NCBI GenBank assembly: GCA_963833495.1
Contig: CAWHYJ010000004.1
Location: 248,001 to 312,000 of the forward strand
Source: Fodinibacter sp963833495
GTDB taxonomy: Bacteria > Actinomycetota > Actinomycetes > Actinomycetales > Dermatophilaceae
Direction: 5' to 3'
DNA: 64,000 bases
The position numbers and the translations under genes were made by a program. Below the pieces are notes generated by a model. The model saw only the letters and a program-made list of their open reading frames with translations. It did not search any database and had not been told where the DNA came from. Positions 51,075-59,043 of this stretch are shown here, piece by piece (position 1 is the stretch's first letter; each line of letters starts with the position of its first letter).

Positions 51075-52751
51075 GTGCTCCCCGACCTCTTCCTCCAGCC
51101 CGCCGAGCGGGACAACCCCGACACCGTGATCGACGAGCACCACCCGGAGGGGGTCGCGTGGAGCGAGGGCAACCGGGTGCGGATGATCGCGCACGGCCGT
51201 CCCTACATGGCCGAGCTGCACGAGCGGGTCGAGGCCCTCGGCGAGGGGGACCTGCTCTACTTCGTCGACTGGCGCGGCGACCCCGACCAGCGCCTGACCG
51301 ACGACCCGGCATCCACGGTGTCGGCGACCTTCGCCGCCGCGGCCCGCCGGGGCGTCGACGTGCGTGGTCTGCTCTGGCGCTCGCACTGGAACAAGCTCGG
51401 CTTCCACTCGGAGAAGTCGCGCCTGCTCGGCGTCGAGATCGACGAGGCCGGCGGGCAGTGCCTGCGCGACATGCGGGTGCGCACCGGCGGCTCGCACCAC
51501 CAGAAGTTCGTGGTGCTGCGCCACCGTGACGATCCGGCGCGCGACGTCGCCTTCCTCGGCGGCATCGACCTGTGCCACAGCCGGCGCGACGACATCGCCC
51601 ATGAGGGGGACCTGCAGGTGATCCCGATGCCGCAGGCGTTCGGCCCGCGCCCTGCCTGGCACGACGTGCACGTCGCGATCGAGGGCCCGGCCGTGTACGA
51701 CGTCGAAACCACCTTCCGCGAGCGGTGGGAGGACTCGACACCGCTGACCCTCAACCCCGGGCGGCTGCTGTCGAGCCTGGCGCAGCGCGAGCCGCTCACC
51801 CCCCGCCCGCTGGCCGAGCAGTCACCTCCACCCCCGTCACCGGCCGAGGCGGCCACCGAGGCGGTGCAGATCCTGCGCACCTACCCCTCCATCCTGCCCA
51901 AGGGCTACGACTTCGCGCCGCAGGGCGAGCGCAGCGTGGCGCACGCGAACACCAAGGCCGTCGCCCACGCCCGGCGGCTGGTCTACCTCGAAGACCAGTA
52001 CCTGTGGTCCGAGGAGGTGGGCCGGCACTTCGGCAAGGCCCTACGTGAGAACCCCGAGCTGCGGCTCATCGCCGTCATCCCCCTGGTGCCTGACGAGGAC
52101 GGCGCGCTGACGCTGCCGCCGCAGCTGTACGGGCGCAAGCTCGCGATGGACCTGCTCATGGATGCCGGGGGCGACCGGGTCGCTGTCTACGGCCTGACGA
52201 GCGAGGCCGGTTACCCGATCTACGTGCACTCCAAGGTGTGCGTCATCGACGACGTGTGGGCGAGCGTCGGCTCGGACAACTTCAACCGGCGCTCCTGGTC
52301 GAGCGACTCGGAGGTGGCCTGCGCGGTGCAGGACCTGCGGGTGTCCGACCGTTCGACGCAGGTGCCGCGCGACTCGTTCGCGCTGCGGGTGCGCCGCGAG
52401 CTGGTGGCCGAGCACGTCGGCATCCACCCCGACGACGTCCCCGACGACCCGGATGCCGTGTGGGACCTGATGGCGGCCGCCGCCACCGCGCTCGACGCGT
52501 GGTACGCCGGTGGGCGTGGTCCGCGCGGGCGGCGGCACCTCCCGCGACCCAGCGCGCCGCTCAAGGGCACCGCGGTGCACTGGCGCCGGCGCTCGGGCGG
52601 GTGGTCCGGGGCGCCGGGGGTCGAGCGGCCGCCGGGCCGGCTGCGGCGGCTGGCGCCGCCGGAGCTCAGCCGCAGCCAGCTGCTCTGGGCGCCGCGGCTC
52701 TACGACCTGTTCGACCCCGACGGCACGGTGCTGCGCGACGACCGCATCTGA
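51075..52751 (+). CDS. phospholipase D-family protein
   Basis: 558 residues from GTG 51075 (CAGGAT 6 bp before it, leaderless). Two HKD modules: the first, SHHQKFVVLRHRDD near residue 140, has Arg where the usual Asp of HxKx4D stands; the second, YVHSKVCVIDDVWASVGSDN near residue 385, is canonical. GGIDLCHSRRDD follows the first. No signal peptide. Could be a phosphatidyl-transferase, phospholipase or phosphodiesterase. A Pro-rich insert (residues ~245-265) separates the halves. Confidence 0.88.
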   Translation: MLPDLFLQPAERDNPDTVIDEHHPEGVAWSEGNRVRMIAHGRPYMAELHERVEALGEGDLLYFVDWRGDPDQRLTDDPASTVSATFAAAARRGVDVRGLLWRSHWNKLGFHSEKSRLLGVEIDEAGGQCLRDMRVRTGGSHHQKFVVLRHRDDPARDVAFLGGIDLCHSRRDDIAHEGDLQVIPMPQAFGPRPAWHDVHVAIEGPAVYDVETTFRERWEDSTPLTLNPGRLLSSLAQREPLTPRPLAEQSPPPPSPAEAATEAVQILRTYPSILPKGYDFAPQGERSVAHANTKAVAHARRLVYLEDQYLWSEEVGRHFGKALRENPELRLIAVIPLVPDEDGALTLPPQLYGRKLAMDLLMDAGGDRVAVYGLTSEAGYPIYVHSKVCVIDDVWASVGSDNFNRRSWSSDSEVACAVQDLRVSDRSTQVPRDSFALRVRRELVAEHVGIHPDDVPDDPDAVWDLMAAAATALDAWYAGGRGPRGRRHLPRPSAPLKGTAVHWRRRSGGWSGAPGVERPPGRLRRLAPPELSRSQLLWAPRLYDLFDPDGTVLRDDRI

Positions 52752-52845
52752 CCCGCCGGATGCCGGGACGGCTCGCCGCCTGTGGGAACCTAGGTCACGA
52801 CCCGCGGCGCCCGCCGCCCCCCGCCACCACCCGGAGGACCCCCGC

Positions 52846-54081
52846 GTGCCCGACGCCCCGGCCACCGACTTCCGCCCCGTCATCCTCGGCGGCGACATCA
52901 CGGCATACAGCCTGGTCCGTACCTTCCACGCCGCCTACGGCGTGCGCCCGCTCGTGGTCAACATGACCGACGGCGGCCCCATCGGCCTGAGCCGGTTGTG
53001 CGACCACGTGTACGTCGAGGGCTTCGAGGACGCCGACACCTTCGTCGGCGCCCTGGAGAAGGTCGGGCGCGAGCACGCGCGTCCCGGCATCCCGCTGCTG
53101 CTCGTGGCCGCCGGTGACTGGTACGTGCGGATGATCATCGAGCACAAGGACCACCTCGGTCAGTGGTTCACGATCCCCTACATCGACCTCGACCTGCTCG
53201 ACCGGATCGTGCGCAAGGACGTCTTCTACGGTCTGCTCGACGAGGTGGGCGTGCCGTACCCGAAGACCGTCGTCGTCGACATGAGCCAGGACCTCGGCGA
53301 GGAGCACGACCTGCCGTTCGAGTTCCCGGTCGTGATGAAGCCGGCCGACAGCGCGCTGCACCACTACGCGCGCTACCCCGGGAAGAAGAAGGTCTTCATC
53401 CACGAGACCCGCGAGGAGCTCGCGACCGCGCTCGCGGCGGTGCGCGCGTCTAACTACGACGGCAACTTCCTTCTGCAGGAGTTCATCCCGGGCGACGACA
53501 CCAACATGCGGGTGCTCACCTGCTACTCCGACCAGCACGGCAAGGTGCGCTTCGGCGCGGTGGGCCACGTGCTGCTCGAGGAGCACCACCCGATGGCGAT
53601 CGGCAACCCGTGCGTCATCATCAACACCGAGATCGACGAGATCATCGGGCAGGCCACCGGCTTCCTCGAGCACGTCGGCTACGTGGGCTTCTCGAACTTC
53701 GACCTCAAGTACGACCGGCGCGACGGCACCCTGAAGTTCTTCGAGATCAACGTGCGCCTGGGCCGGTCCAACTTCTACGTGACCGCCGGCGGCAACAACG
53801 TCTCCGAGTGGTACGTGCGCGACTGGGTGCGCCACGAGGAGCTGACCGGGGTCGAGATCGCCCGCGGCGAGCACCTCTTCGCGTTCGTGCCGAAGTACGT
53901 CGTCAGGAAGTACGTGCTCGACCCGGTGCTGCGCGACAAGGCGCTGGCCCTGATGAAGGCCGGCCGGGCCAGCGACCCGAACTGGTACGCCCCCGACCTC
54001 ACCCTCAAGCGTCGCGCCTACAACGTGGCCTACCACGTCAACCAGGTGCGCAAGTTCCGCACGCACTTCGTCGCCCGATGA
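52846..54081 (+). CDS. ATP-grasp ligase, probable D-aspartate ligase
   Basis: 411 residues from GTG 52846 (CCGGAGGAC upstream). ATP-grasp features: PFEFPVVMKPADSALHHYA, NFLLQEFIPGDDTNMRVLTC and the metal site KFFEINVRLGRSNFY. N-terminal FRPVILGGDITAYSLVRTFH fits carboxylate-amine ligases such as Enterococcus Aslfm, which adds D-Asp to the Lys side chain of peptidoglycan precursors. The next gene, overlapping by 4 bp, is an aspartate/glutamate racemase, the same pairing as in enterococci. Cell-wall cross-bridge synthesis is therefore the best guess; amino-acid specificity is inferred. Confidence 0.82.
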   Translation: MPDAPATDFRPVILGGDITAYSLVRTFHAAYGVRPLVVNMTDGGPIGLSRLCDHVYVEGFEDADTFVGALEKVGREHARPGIPLLLVAAGDWYVRMIIEHKDHLGQWFTIPYIDLDLLDRIVRKDVFYGLLDEVGVPYPKTVVVDMSQDLGEEHDLPFEFPVVMKPADSALHHYARYPGKKKVFIHETREELATALAAVRASNYDGNFLLQEFIPGDDTNMRVLTCYSDQHGKVRFGAVGHVLLEEHHPMAIGNPCVIINTEIDEIIGQATGFLEHVGYVGFSNFDLKYDRRDGTLKFFEINVRLGRSNFYVTAGGNNVSEWYVRDWVRHEELTGVEIARGEHLFAFVPKYVVRKYVLDPVLRDKALALMKAGRASDPNWYAPDLTLKRRAYNVAYHVNQVRKFRTHFVAR

Positions 54082-54806
54082 CGTTGCCGCAGAACGCTGT
54101 CCGCGACGAGCCGGTCGGGGTGCTCGGCGGCCTCGGCCCGGCGGCGACGGTGCACTTCATGGCGCGCGTCGTCGAGCGCACCGACGCCCACCGCGACCAG
54201 GACCACGTCGACCTGCTCGTCTGGCAGCACGGCAGCGTCCCCGACCGCTCGGCGTTCCTCCTCGGCCACGGTGAGAGCCCCGAGCCGGTGCTCGTCGCGG
54301 ATGCCGTGGCGCTCGAGCGCGCGGGGGCACGCTTCATCGCCATTCCGTGCAACACGGCCGTGGTGTGGGTCGACCAGATGCGCGCCGCGGTGTCGATCGA
54401 GGTGCTGGACACGGTGGTCGAGACCGTCGCGGCGGCGAAGCGGGCCGTGCCCGGGCTGACCCGGCTCGGCGTGCTCGCCACCGATGGCACGCTGCTGGCG
54501 GGCACGTATGCCGCTGCCGCCGCTGCCGCCGGGCTCGACCTGCTCACTCCCTCGGCCGAGGTGCAGCGCGAGGTCATGGCGATCATCTACGACGGGGTCA
54601 AGGCGGGGATGCCGGTGTCGCGCGAGCGCTTCGACGCCGTCGTGTCGCACCTGCGCGAGCAGGGCGCCGAAGCGGTGGCGCTGGGCTGCACCGAGCTGTC
54701 GGTGCTGCACGAGGACCTCGGCGTCGACGACCCCACCGTCGTCGACTCGATCGACGCCCTCGCCCGCCGCGTCGTCGAGCGGGCCGGCGCCCCGCTGCGC
54801 ACCTGA
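54078..54806 (+). CDS. aspartate/glutamate racemase
   Basis: 242 residues, ATG overlapping the ligase stop. N-terminal VGVLGGLGPAATVHFMARV, the two catalytic Cys in IPCNTAVVW and LGCTELSVL, PLP-independent type. Would supply D-aspartate (or D-glutamate) to the ligase encoded just upstream. Between the Cys, LGVLATDGTLLAGTYAAAAA is the usual hinge region. Confidence 0.92.
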   Translation: MTLPQNAVRDEPVGVLGGLGPAATVHFMARVVERTDAHRDQDHVDLLVWQHGSVPDRSAFLLGHGESPEPVLVADAVALERAGARFIAIPCNTAVVWVDQMRAAVSIEVLDTVVETVAAAKRAVPGLTRLGVLATDGTLLAGTYAAAAAAAGLDLLTPSAEVQREVMAIIYDGVKAGMPVSRERFDAVVSHLREQGAEAVALGCTELSVLHEDLGVDDPTVVDSIDALARRVVERAGAPLRT

Positions 54807-54834
54807 CGCTCCTGCTGCGCCGCCCGCGCACGAA

Positions 54835-54876
54835 CGTGGGTCAACATCGCCGTCCAGGTGGCAGGAATCACCCACG
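54835..54876. repeat. short inverted repeat between racemase and truncated gene
   Basis: CGTGGGT (54835-54841) and ACCCACG (54870-54876) with 28 bp between; flanks are weakly complementary (CGCGCACGAA / GATCGAGTCGG). Possibly a worn member of the palindrome family or a terminator for the ligase-racemase operon. Confidence 0.4.
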
Positions 54877-54942
54877 ATCGAGTCGGAGGGCTGCACTCGG
54901 ACGGCTCGACCCGGCCGGGCACCCCCGGCCTACGATCGCCAC

Positions 54943-55060
54943 GTGATGGCCGACGTGCTGCCCCTCGCGGTCGGCCTCGCGGCCTCCCCGTTCCCGGTCA
55001 TCCCGGTGATCCTGCTGCTCCTCACACCCCGGCGTCGCAGGCCGTCGCTGCTGAGTGTTA
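54943..55060 (+). pseudogene. N-terminal fragment of a GAP-family membrane protein gene
   Basis: From GTG 54943 (TACGAT 6 bp upstream, ATG next codon) the frame reads MADVLPLAVGLAASPFPVIP then VILLLLTPRRRRPS, the typical first helix of GAP/Sap-type proteins (LysE-like, linked to glycolipid export in mycobacteria; normally ~220 residues). After ~39 codons the sequence runs straight into the palindrome at 55061 and a stop at 55122; the remaining helices are absent. A broken gene with its promoter intact. Confidence 0.65.
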
Positions 55061-55138
55061 CCCGACCCATTGCGAATTTCCTACCGCGAATCGGGCTCCA
55101 AAGTGCCTTCCGGGGTGGGTGATTCGCAATAGGTCGGG
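55061..55138. repeat. 78-bp intergenic palindrome, copy D, at the gene break
   Basis: CCCGACCCATTGCGAAT (55061-55077) pairs with ATTCGCAATAGGTCGGG (55122-55138) with one mismatch; ~44 nt lie between. Core ATTGCGAAT and outer CCCGAC are nearly those of copy A at 42767. Its left end is exactly where the GAP-family reading frame loses homology. Confidence 0.85.
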
Positions 55139-55154
55139 TGTTGGGGCGAAGGGG

Positions 55155-56693
55155 TCAGGCGGTGCGGGCCGCGGTGTCGCGGACCGGGTCGAGCACCGGG
55201 TCGAGCACCGGGTCGAGCTCGGCGTAGCGGTGGAACCACGGCTGCGCCTCCTCGAGCTGGGCAGCGACCTGCAACAGGAGGCCGTCGGCGCCGAGCCGCC
55301 CCACCAGCTGCACACCCAGCGGCAGACCGGAGTTCGTCCAGTGCAGCGGCACGCTGATGGCCGGCCGCCCGGTGAGGTTCGCCAGCTGGGTGTAGGGAAC
55401 CCAGCTGAGGTTGTCGCTGATGATCTGGTCGAGCACGCCGGAGGCCGAGAGCAGCTTGCCGGTGCGCGTGCGGGACACCACTCGCGCGGCCCGCTGCAAC
55501 GACCGCGAGGAGTCGAGGGCCCCGACGGCCAGTGGCGGCTGGGCCAGGGTGGGGGTGAGGAAGATGTCGTGGGTCTCGTGGAACCGGGCCAGCGCGCGGG
55601 TGTGCGCGTTGATGTTGGTGACGGCCGCGATCAGGGGCCGGATGCCGGCCGCACGCCCGAGCTCGGCCGCCGCCAAAGAGTCGGCCTCGAAGTGGCTGTC
55701 CGGCGCGCCGAACCGCTTCCGGGCGTCGGCGATCTGGGCGTAGAGCTGGGCGAACCAGATGGTGAGGAAGTCGCGCGCCAGCGCCTCGTCGTCGTGCGGG
55801 GGGCTGACCTCCTCGACCTCGTGGCCCAGCTCGGACAGCAGGGTGGCGGCGGCCTCGACCGCAAGCACCGCCTCACGGTCCGGGTGGGCGTTGATGGCCG
55901 ACGCGGCCGAGTAGCCGACGCGCAGGGTGCCCGGTGCGCGCAGGATCGCCTCGGCGAACGGAACCGGCGGCAGGGCACTCTCGTAGGCGGCCCCGGCATC
56001 CGGCGCGATGATCGCGTCGAGCAGCGCCGCACTGTCGCGCACCGTGCGGGAGACCACGCCCTGGGTGACCATGCCGAACATCAGCTCACCGGTCTGCGGG
56101 CCGTAGGGGCCGATGCCGCGGCTGGTCTTCAGCCCGACCAGGCCGTTGCACGCGGCCGGGATGCGGATCGACCCGCCGCCGTCGTTGGCGCCCGCCGCCG
56201 GCACGATGCCGGCCGCGACCGCCGCGCCGGACCCGCCCGACGAGCCACCGGGGGTGCGGGTGACGTCCCACGGGTTGCGGGCCACCCCCCACAGCGTCGA
56301 CTCGGTGATGCCCTTGGCCCCGAACTCCGGGGTGTTGGTCTTGCCCATGATGACCAGCCCGGCCTCGAGGAAGCGCCGGGTGACGAGCGCGTGCTCGGTG
56401 GCGACGTCGTGGGCCAGGGCGCGCGACCCGCTCGAGGTCGGGAAGCCCGCGTACTCCTGGGCGAGGTCCTTGATGAGGAACGGCACCCCGGCGAAGGGGC
56501 CGGTGAGGCCCGGGTCGGCGGCCCGGGCGTCGGCGACCCGGGCCAGCGGCATCACGACGGCGTTGATCACCGGGTTCACGGCGTCGGAGCGCTGTCGGGC
56601 CAGGGCCAGCAGCTCGGATGCGGTGACCTCCTTGGCGGCCACCAGGCCGGCCAGCGTGGTCGCGTCGGAGGTCAGGTACTCGTCGAGGTCCAT
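55155..56693 (-). CDS. amidase-signature-family hydrolase
   Basis: 512 residues from ATG 56693 (TACATT 6 bp upstream on the minus strand, leaderless). Amidase signature: Lys in GVPFLIKDLA, Gly/Ser-rich RTPGGSSGGSGAAVAAGIVP and catalytic Ser in GGGSIRIPAACNGLVGLK, the Ser-cisSer-Lys triad. No GatB/GatC genes nearby, so a stand-alone amidase of unknown substrate, not GatA. The C-terminus holds a 4-residue repeat (LDPVLDPVLDPV) from a 12-bp DNA repeat. Confidence 0.92.
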   Translation of the reverse strand: MDLDEYLTSDATTLAGLVAAKEVTASELLALARQRSDAVNPVINAVVMPLARVADARAADPGLTGPFAGVPFLIKDLAQEYAGFPTSSGSRALAHDVATEHALVTRRFLEAGLVIMGKTNTPEFGAKGITESTLWGVARNPWDVTRTPGGSSGGSGAAVAAGIVPAAGANDGGGSIRIPAACNGLVGLKTSRGIGPYGPQTGELMFGMVTQGVVSRTVRDSAALLDAIIAPDAGAAYESALPPVPFAEAILRAPGTLRVGYSAASAINAHPDREAVLAVEAAATLLSELGHEVEEVSPPHDDEALARDFLTIWFAQLYAQIADARKRFGAPDSHFEADSLAAAELGRAAGIRPLIAAVTNINAHTRALARFHETHDIFLTPTLAQPPLAVGALDSSRSLQRAARVVSRTRTGKLLSASGVLDQIISDNLSWVPYTQLANLTGRPAISVPLHWTNSGLPLGVQLVGRLGADGLLLQVAAQLEEAQPWFHRYAELDPVLDPVLDPVRDTAARTA

Positions 56694-56745
56694 CCCCAGA
56701 ATGTAGGCCCACGGCCGCCCCGCCGGCCGAGGGTTCCGAACCCGG

Positions 56746-57174
56746 TCACGGTCGCAGCAGCACCTTGACCGCCCGGCGCTCGTCCATCGCGGCGTAGGCC
56801 TCGGCCACCTCGTCGAGCGGCAGGGTGAGGTCGAACACCCGACCCGGGTCGCCAGTTCCGTTCCGGCAGTGGGCATGAGCACCGGCACGGCAGAGGGGGC
56901 AGGTGTTGTCGCTCGTGAGGAACCCGCCGACGACGAACTGGCCGGGGCGCACGGAGGTGACCTCGGCGCCGACGTCCTCGACGACACCGACGTACTCGTG
57001 GCCGATCGGGGTGGGCTTCGCCACCGGCTGGATGCCGCGGTAGCGCCACAGGTCTGAGCCGCAGACGCAGGTCGCGACGGTGCGCACCACCGCGTCGGTC
57101 GGCGCCAGGATGGTCGGGTCGCGGCGCTCCTCGAGGCGGACGTCCCGGGGGCCGTGGATGACGGTGCCACGCAT
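56746..57174 (-). pseudogene. zinc alcohol dehydrogenase gene with an in-frame internal deletion
   Basis: 142 residues from ATG 57174. The first ~108 match the catalytic half of the intact paralogue at 60956 (MRGTVIHGPRDVRLEERRDP, TCVCGSDLW with the zinc ligand, GHEYVGVVEDVG, structural-zinc Cys in NTCPLCRAGAHAHC). It then jumps to the paralogue's last ~32 residues (DPGRVFDLTLPLDEVAEAYA). About 197 codons holding the whole Rossmann fold are gone without a frameshift. It cannot bind NAD; either a pseudogene or a minimal leftover protein. Confidence 0.85.
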
Positions 57175-57352
57175 CGGCGGTCTCTTCGCGTGCTTCGGTC
57201 GGGCTCCCAGTCAACCCGCTCGGCGGCCCTCGTGGGAGCCCTCGAGGTGGCCGGTGGCCGCGCTACCTGGTCGAGCGGTGGACCCGGTGGCGGTGGGACG
57301 GGTCGATCCGTCAGGCTGTGGGCACTCGACCGCCCCCGTCAGGAGAACTGCC

Positions 57353-57769
57353 ATGGCCGACTGGAACCAGAACATCATCGACGAGTTCCGCGCCAACGAC
57401 GGCACGGTGACCACGATGGGGTTCGGGCGGGCCCTGGTGCTCCTGCACCACCTCGGTGCGAAGTCGGGGCAGGAGAGGGTGGCGCCGGTGAGGGCGATCC
57501 GACAGGACCCCGACACCTGGCTCGTCGCCGCGTCGAAGGGCGGCGCGCCCGACAACCCGGCGTGGTTCCACAACCTGCTGGCGCACCCGGATGTCTCGAT
57601 CGAGGTGCCGGGCGAGGGCACGCTGTCCGTTCGTGCTCGCAATCTCGAAGGGGCAGAACGTGACTCGGGCTGGGCACAGTTCATGGCGGCCAGCCCGACG
57701 TTTGGGGAGTACGAGGAGCGCACCACCCGGGTGATCCCGGTCCTCGCCCTGGCTCGTCGGGAGCTCTGA
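57353..57769 (+). CDS. deazaflavin (F420)-dependent nitroreductase-family protein
   Basis: 138 residues from ATG 57353 with AGGAG 8 bp upstream. Split-barrel protein of the Ddn/DUF385 group: NQNIIDEFRANDGTV, LLHHLGAKSGQERVAPVRAI, WLVAASKGGAPDNPAWFHNL and EERTTRVIPVLAL. Members bind F420 and reduce nitro compounds or quinones. An F420-linked NADP reductase-like gene lies 0.7 kb to the right. Confidence 0.92.
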   Translation: MADWNQNIIDEFRANDGTVTTMGFGRALVLLHHLGAKSGQERVAPVRAIRQDPDTWLVAASKGGAPDNPAWFHNLLAHPDVSIEVPGEGTLSVRARNLEGAERDSGWAQFMAASPTFGEYEERTTRVIPVLALARREL

Positions 57770-57770
57770 G

Positions 57771-57788
57771 CCGCGGGGTCACCCGCGG
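57771..57788. terminator. weak hairpin terminator
   Basis: CCGCGGG (57771-57777), loop GTCA, CCCGCGG (57782-57788), between the convergent F420-type gene and the MarR-type gene. Confidence 0.45.
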
Positions 57789-57818
57789 CCGTGACCGGCG
57801 GGCGCGCGCGACGGGGCG

Positions 57819-58346
57819 TTAGCGCGTGACGGCAGAACCGGCATCCGACGCGGCATCGGACTCGCGCGCAGCCGCGCGGGCGCCGAACCGGTCGTCGGGG
57901 TCGAGCCGGGTCAGCAGGGCCTCGCCGATGGCGGACAGCTGGTCGAGCTGGGTGCGCGAGAGCGGGTCGAGCACGAGGTGCCGCACGGCGTTGACGTGGC
58001 CGGGCGCGGCATCGACGAGGGTGTCCCAGCCGCTCGACGTGAGCCGGGCGTTGGTGGCGCGCCGGTCTTCCGGGCAGGGGAAGCGCTCCACGAGGCCGCG
58101 GTCCTCGAGGCGGGCGATGACGTGCGAGAGCCGGGGGAGGGTGCCGTTGGTGCGGTGGGCGAGGGCCGTCATCCGCAAGGTGCGCTCCGGTGCCTCCGAC
58201 AGCATGGCCAGCACGAAGTACTCGAAGTGGGTGAGCCCGGAGTCGCGCCGCAGCTGGGTGTCGAGCGCCGCGGGCAGCAGCTCGGCGACCGCGGACAGCC
58301 GCAGCCACGCGGCCCGCTCGTCGGCGTCCAGCCATCGGGGTTCCAT
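57819..58346 (-). CDS. MarR-family transcriptional regulator
   Basis: 175 residues from ATG 58346. Winged helix with LTHFEYFVLAMLSEAPERTL, MTALAHRTNGTLPRLSHVIA, RLEDRGLVERFPCPEDRRAT, NARLTSSGWDTL. The C-terminal ~30 residues are Ala/Arg/Asp-rich. It is divergent from the NADP-reductase-like gene at 58440, with an 18-bp palindromic site between them, so it probably represses both. MarR proteins of this type respond to quinones or reactive aldehydes. Confidence 0.92.
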   Translation of the reverse strand: MEPRWLDADERAAWLRLSAVAELLPAALDTQLRRDSGLTHFEYFVLAMLSEAPERTLRMTALAHRTNGTLPRLSHVIARLEDRGLVERFPCPEDRRATNARLTSSGWDTLVDAAPGHVNAVRHLVLDPLSRTQLDQLSAIGEALLTRLDPDDRFGARAAARESDAASDAGSAVTR

Positions 58347-58364
58347 GGGAACAGTCTAGCGCAT

Positions 58365-58382
58365 TACTTGTAGGAACAACTA
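58365..58382. promoter_or_regulatory. palindromic MarR-type operator
   Basis: TACTTGTAGGAACAACTA: arms TACTTGT and ACAACTA are complementary at six of seven positions around AGGA, close to known MarR sites of the TAGTTGT-type. Located 18 bp upstream of the MarR gene and 57 bp upstream of the reductase gene. Confidence 0.65.
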
Positions 58383-58439
58383 TTGCCGTGGCAGTGTTGT
58401 GCGGGGGACACCCACATCCACGAACTCAAGGAGCACGCC

Positions 58440-59012
58440 ATGGCGAACATCTCGATCATCGGAACCGGCAACATGGGGCAGGCCATCGCGGCCGTCGCCG
58501 GCCGGGGCGGGCACACCGTCCACCTGCTCGGGCGCGACGACCTCGGGGGCGACCTCGGCGACGTGGTCGTGCTCGCCGTGCCGTATGCCGCTGTCACCGA
58601 CGTCATCGCGGCCGCCGCCGCGGGCCTGGCCGGGAAGGTCGTCGTCGACATCACCAACCCGGTGAACTTCGAGACCTTCGACGGTCTCACCGTGGCTTCC
58701 GACGGCTCGGCGACCGCCGAGATCGCGGCCGCGCTGCCCGACTCGAAGGTGCTCAAGGCGTTCAACGTCAACTTCGCCGGCACGCTGGCCGCCGGCACCG
58801 TCGGCGACCTGCCCACGACCGTGCTGATCGCCGGTGACGACGCCGACGCGAAGTCGCTGCTCGCCGGCATCGTCACGTCCGGTGGCCTCAAGGCCATCGA
58901 CGCGGGCTCCCTCGCGCGGGCCCGTGAGCTCGAGGCGCTCGGCTTCCTGCAGATCACCCTCGCCGCCGGCGAGAAGGTGTCGTGGACCGGCGGCTTCGGC
59001 ATCGTCGGCTGA
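58440..59012 (+). CDS. F420-dependent NADP reductase-like protein
   Basis: 190 residues from ATG 58440 (AAGGAGCACGCC upstream). Rossmann start ISIIGTGNMGQAIAAVAGRG, then VVVLAVPYAAVTDVI, VVDITNPVNFETFDGL and KAFNVNFAGTLAAGTVGDLP, the Fno/NpdG pattern, ending GFLQITLAAGEKVSWTGGFG. Moves hydride between F420H2 and NADP or acts as a related NADP-dependent reductase. First gene of a rightward unit controlled by the MarR-type operator. Confidence 0.9.
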   Translation: MANISIIGTGNMGQAIAAVAGRGGHTVHLLGRDDLGGDLGDVVVLAVPYAAVTDVIAAAAAGLAGKVVVDITNPVNFETFDGLTVASDGSATAEIAAALPDSKVLKAFNVNFAGTLAAGTVGDLPTTVLIAGDDADAKSLLAGIVTSGGLKAIDAGSLARARELEALGFLQITLAAGEKVSWTGGFGIVG

Positions 59013-59043
59013 TGCGCTCGGCTCAATTCGGAACTGGCACACC

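Noticed and set aside
55155..56693. GatA subunit of the Glu-tRNA(Gln) amidotransferase
   Set aside because: Amidase motifs are shared, but there is no gatB or gatC nearby and the C-terminal half is unlike GatA.
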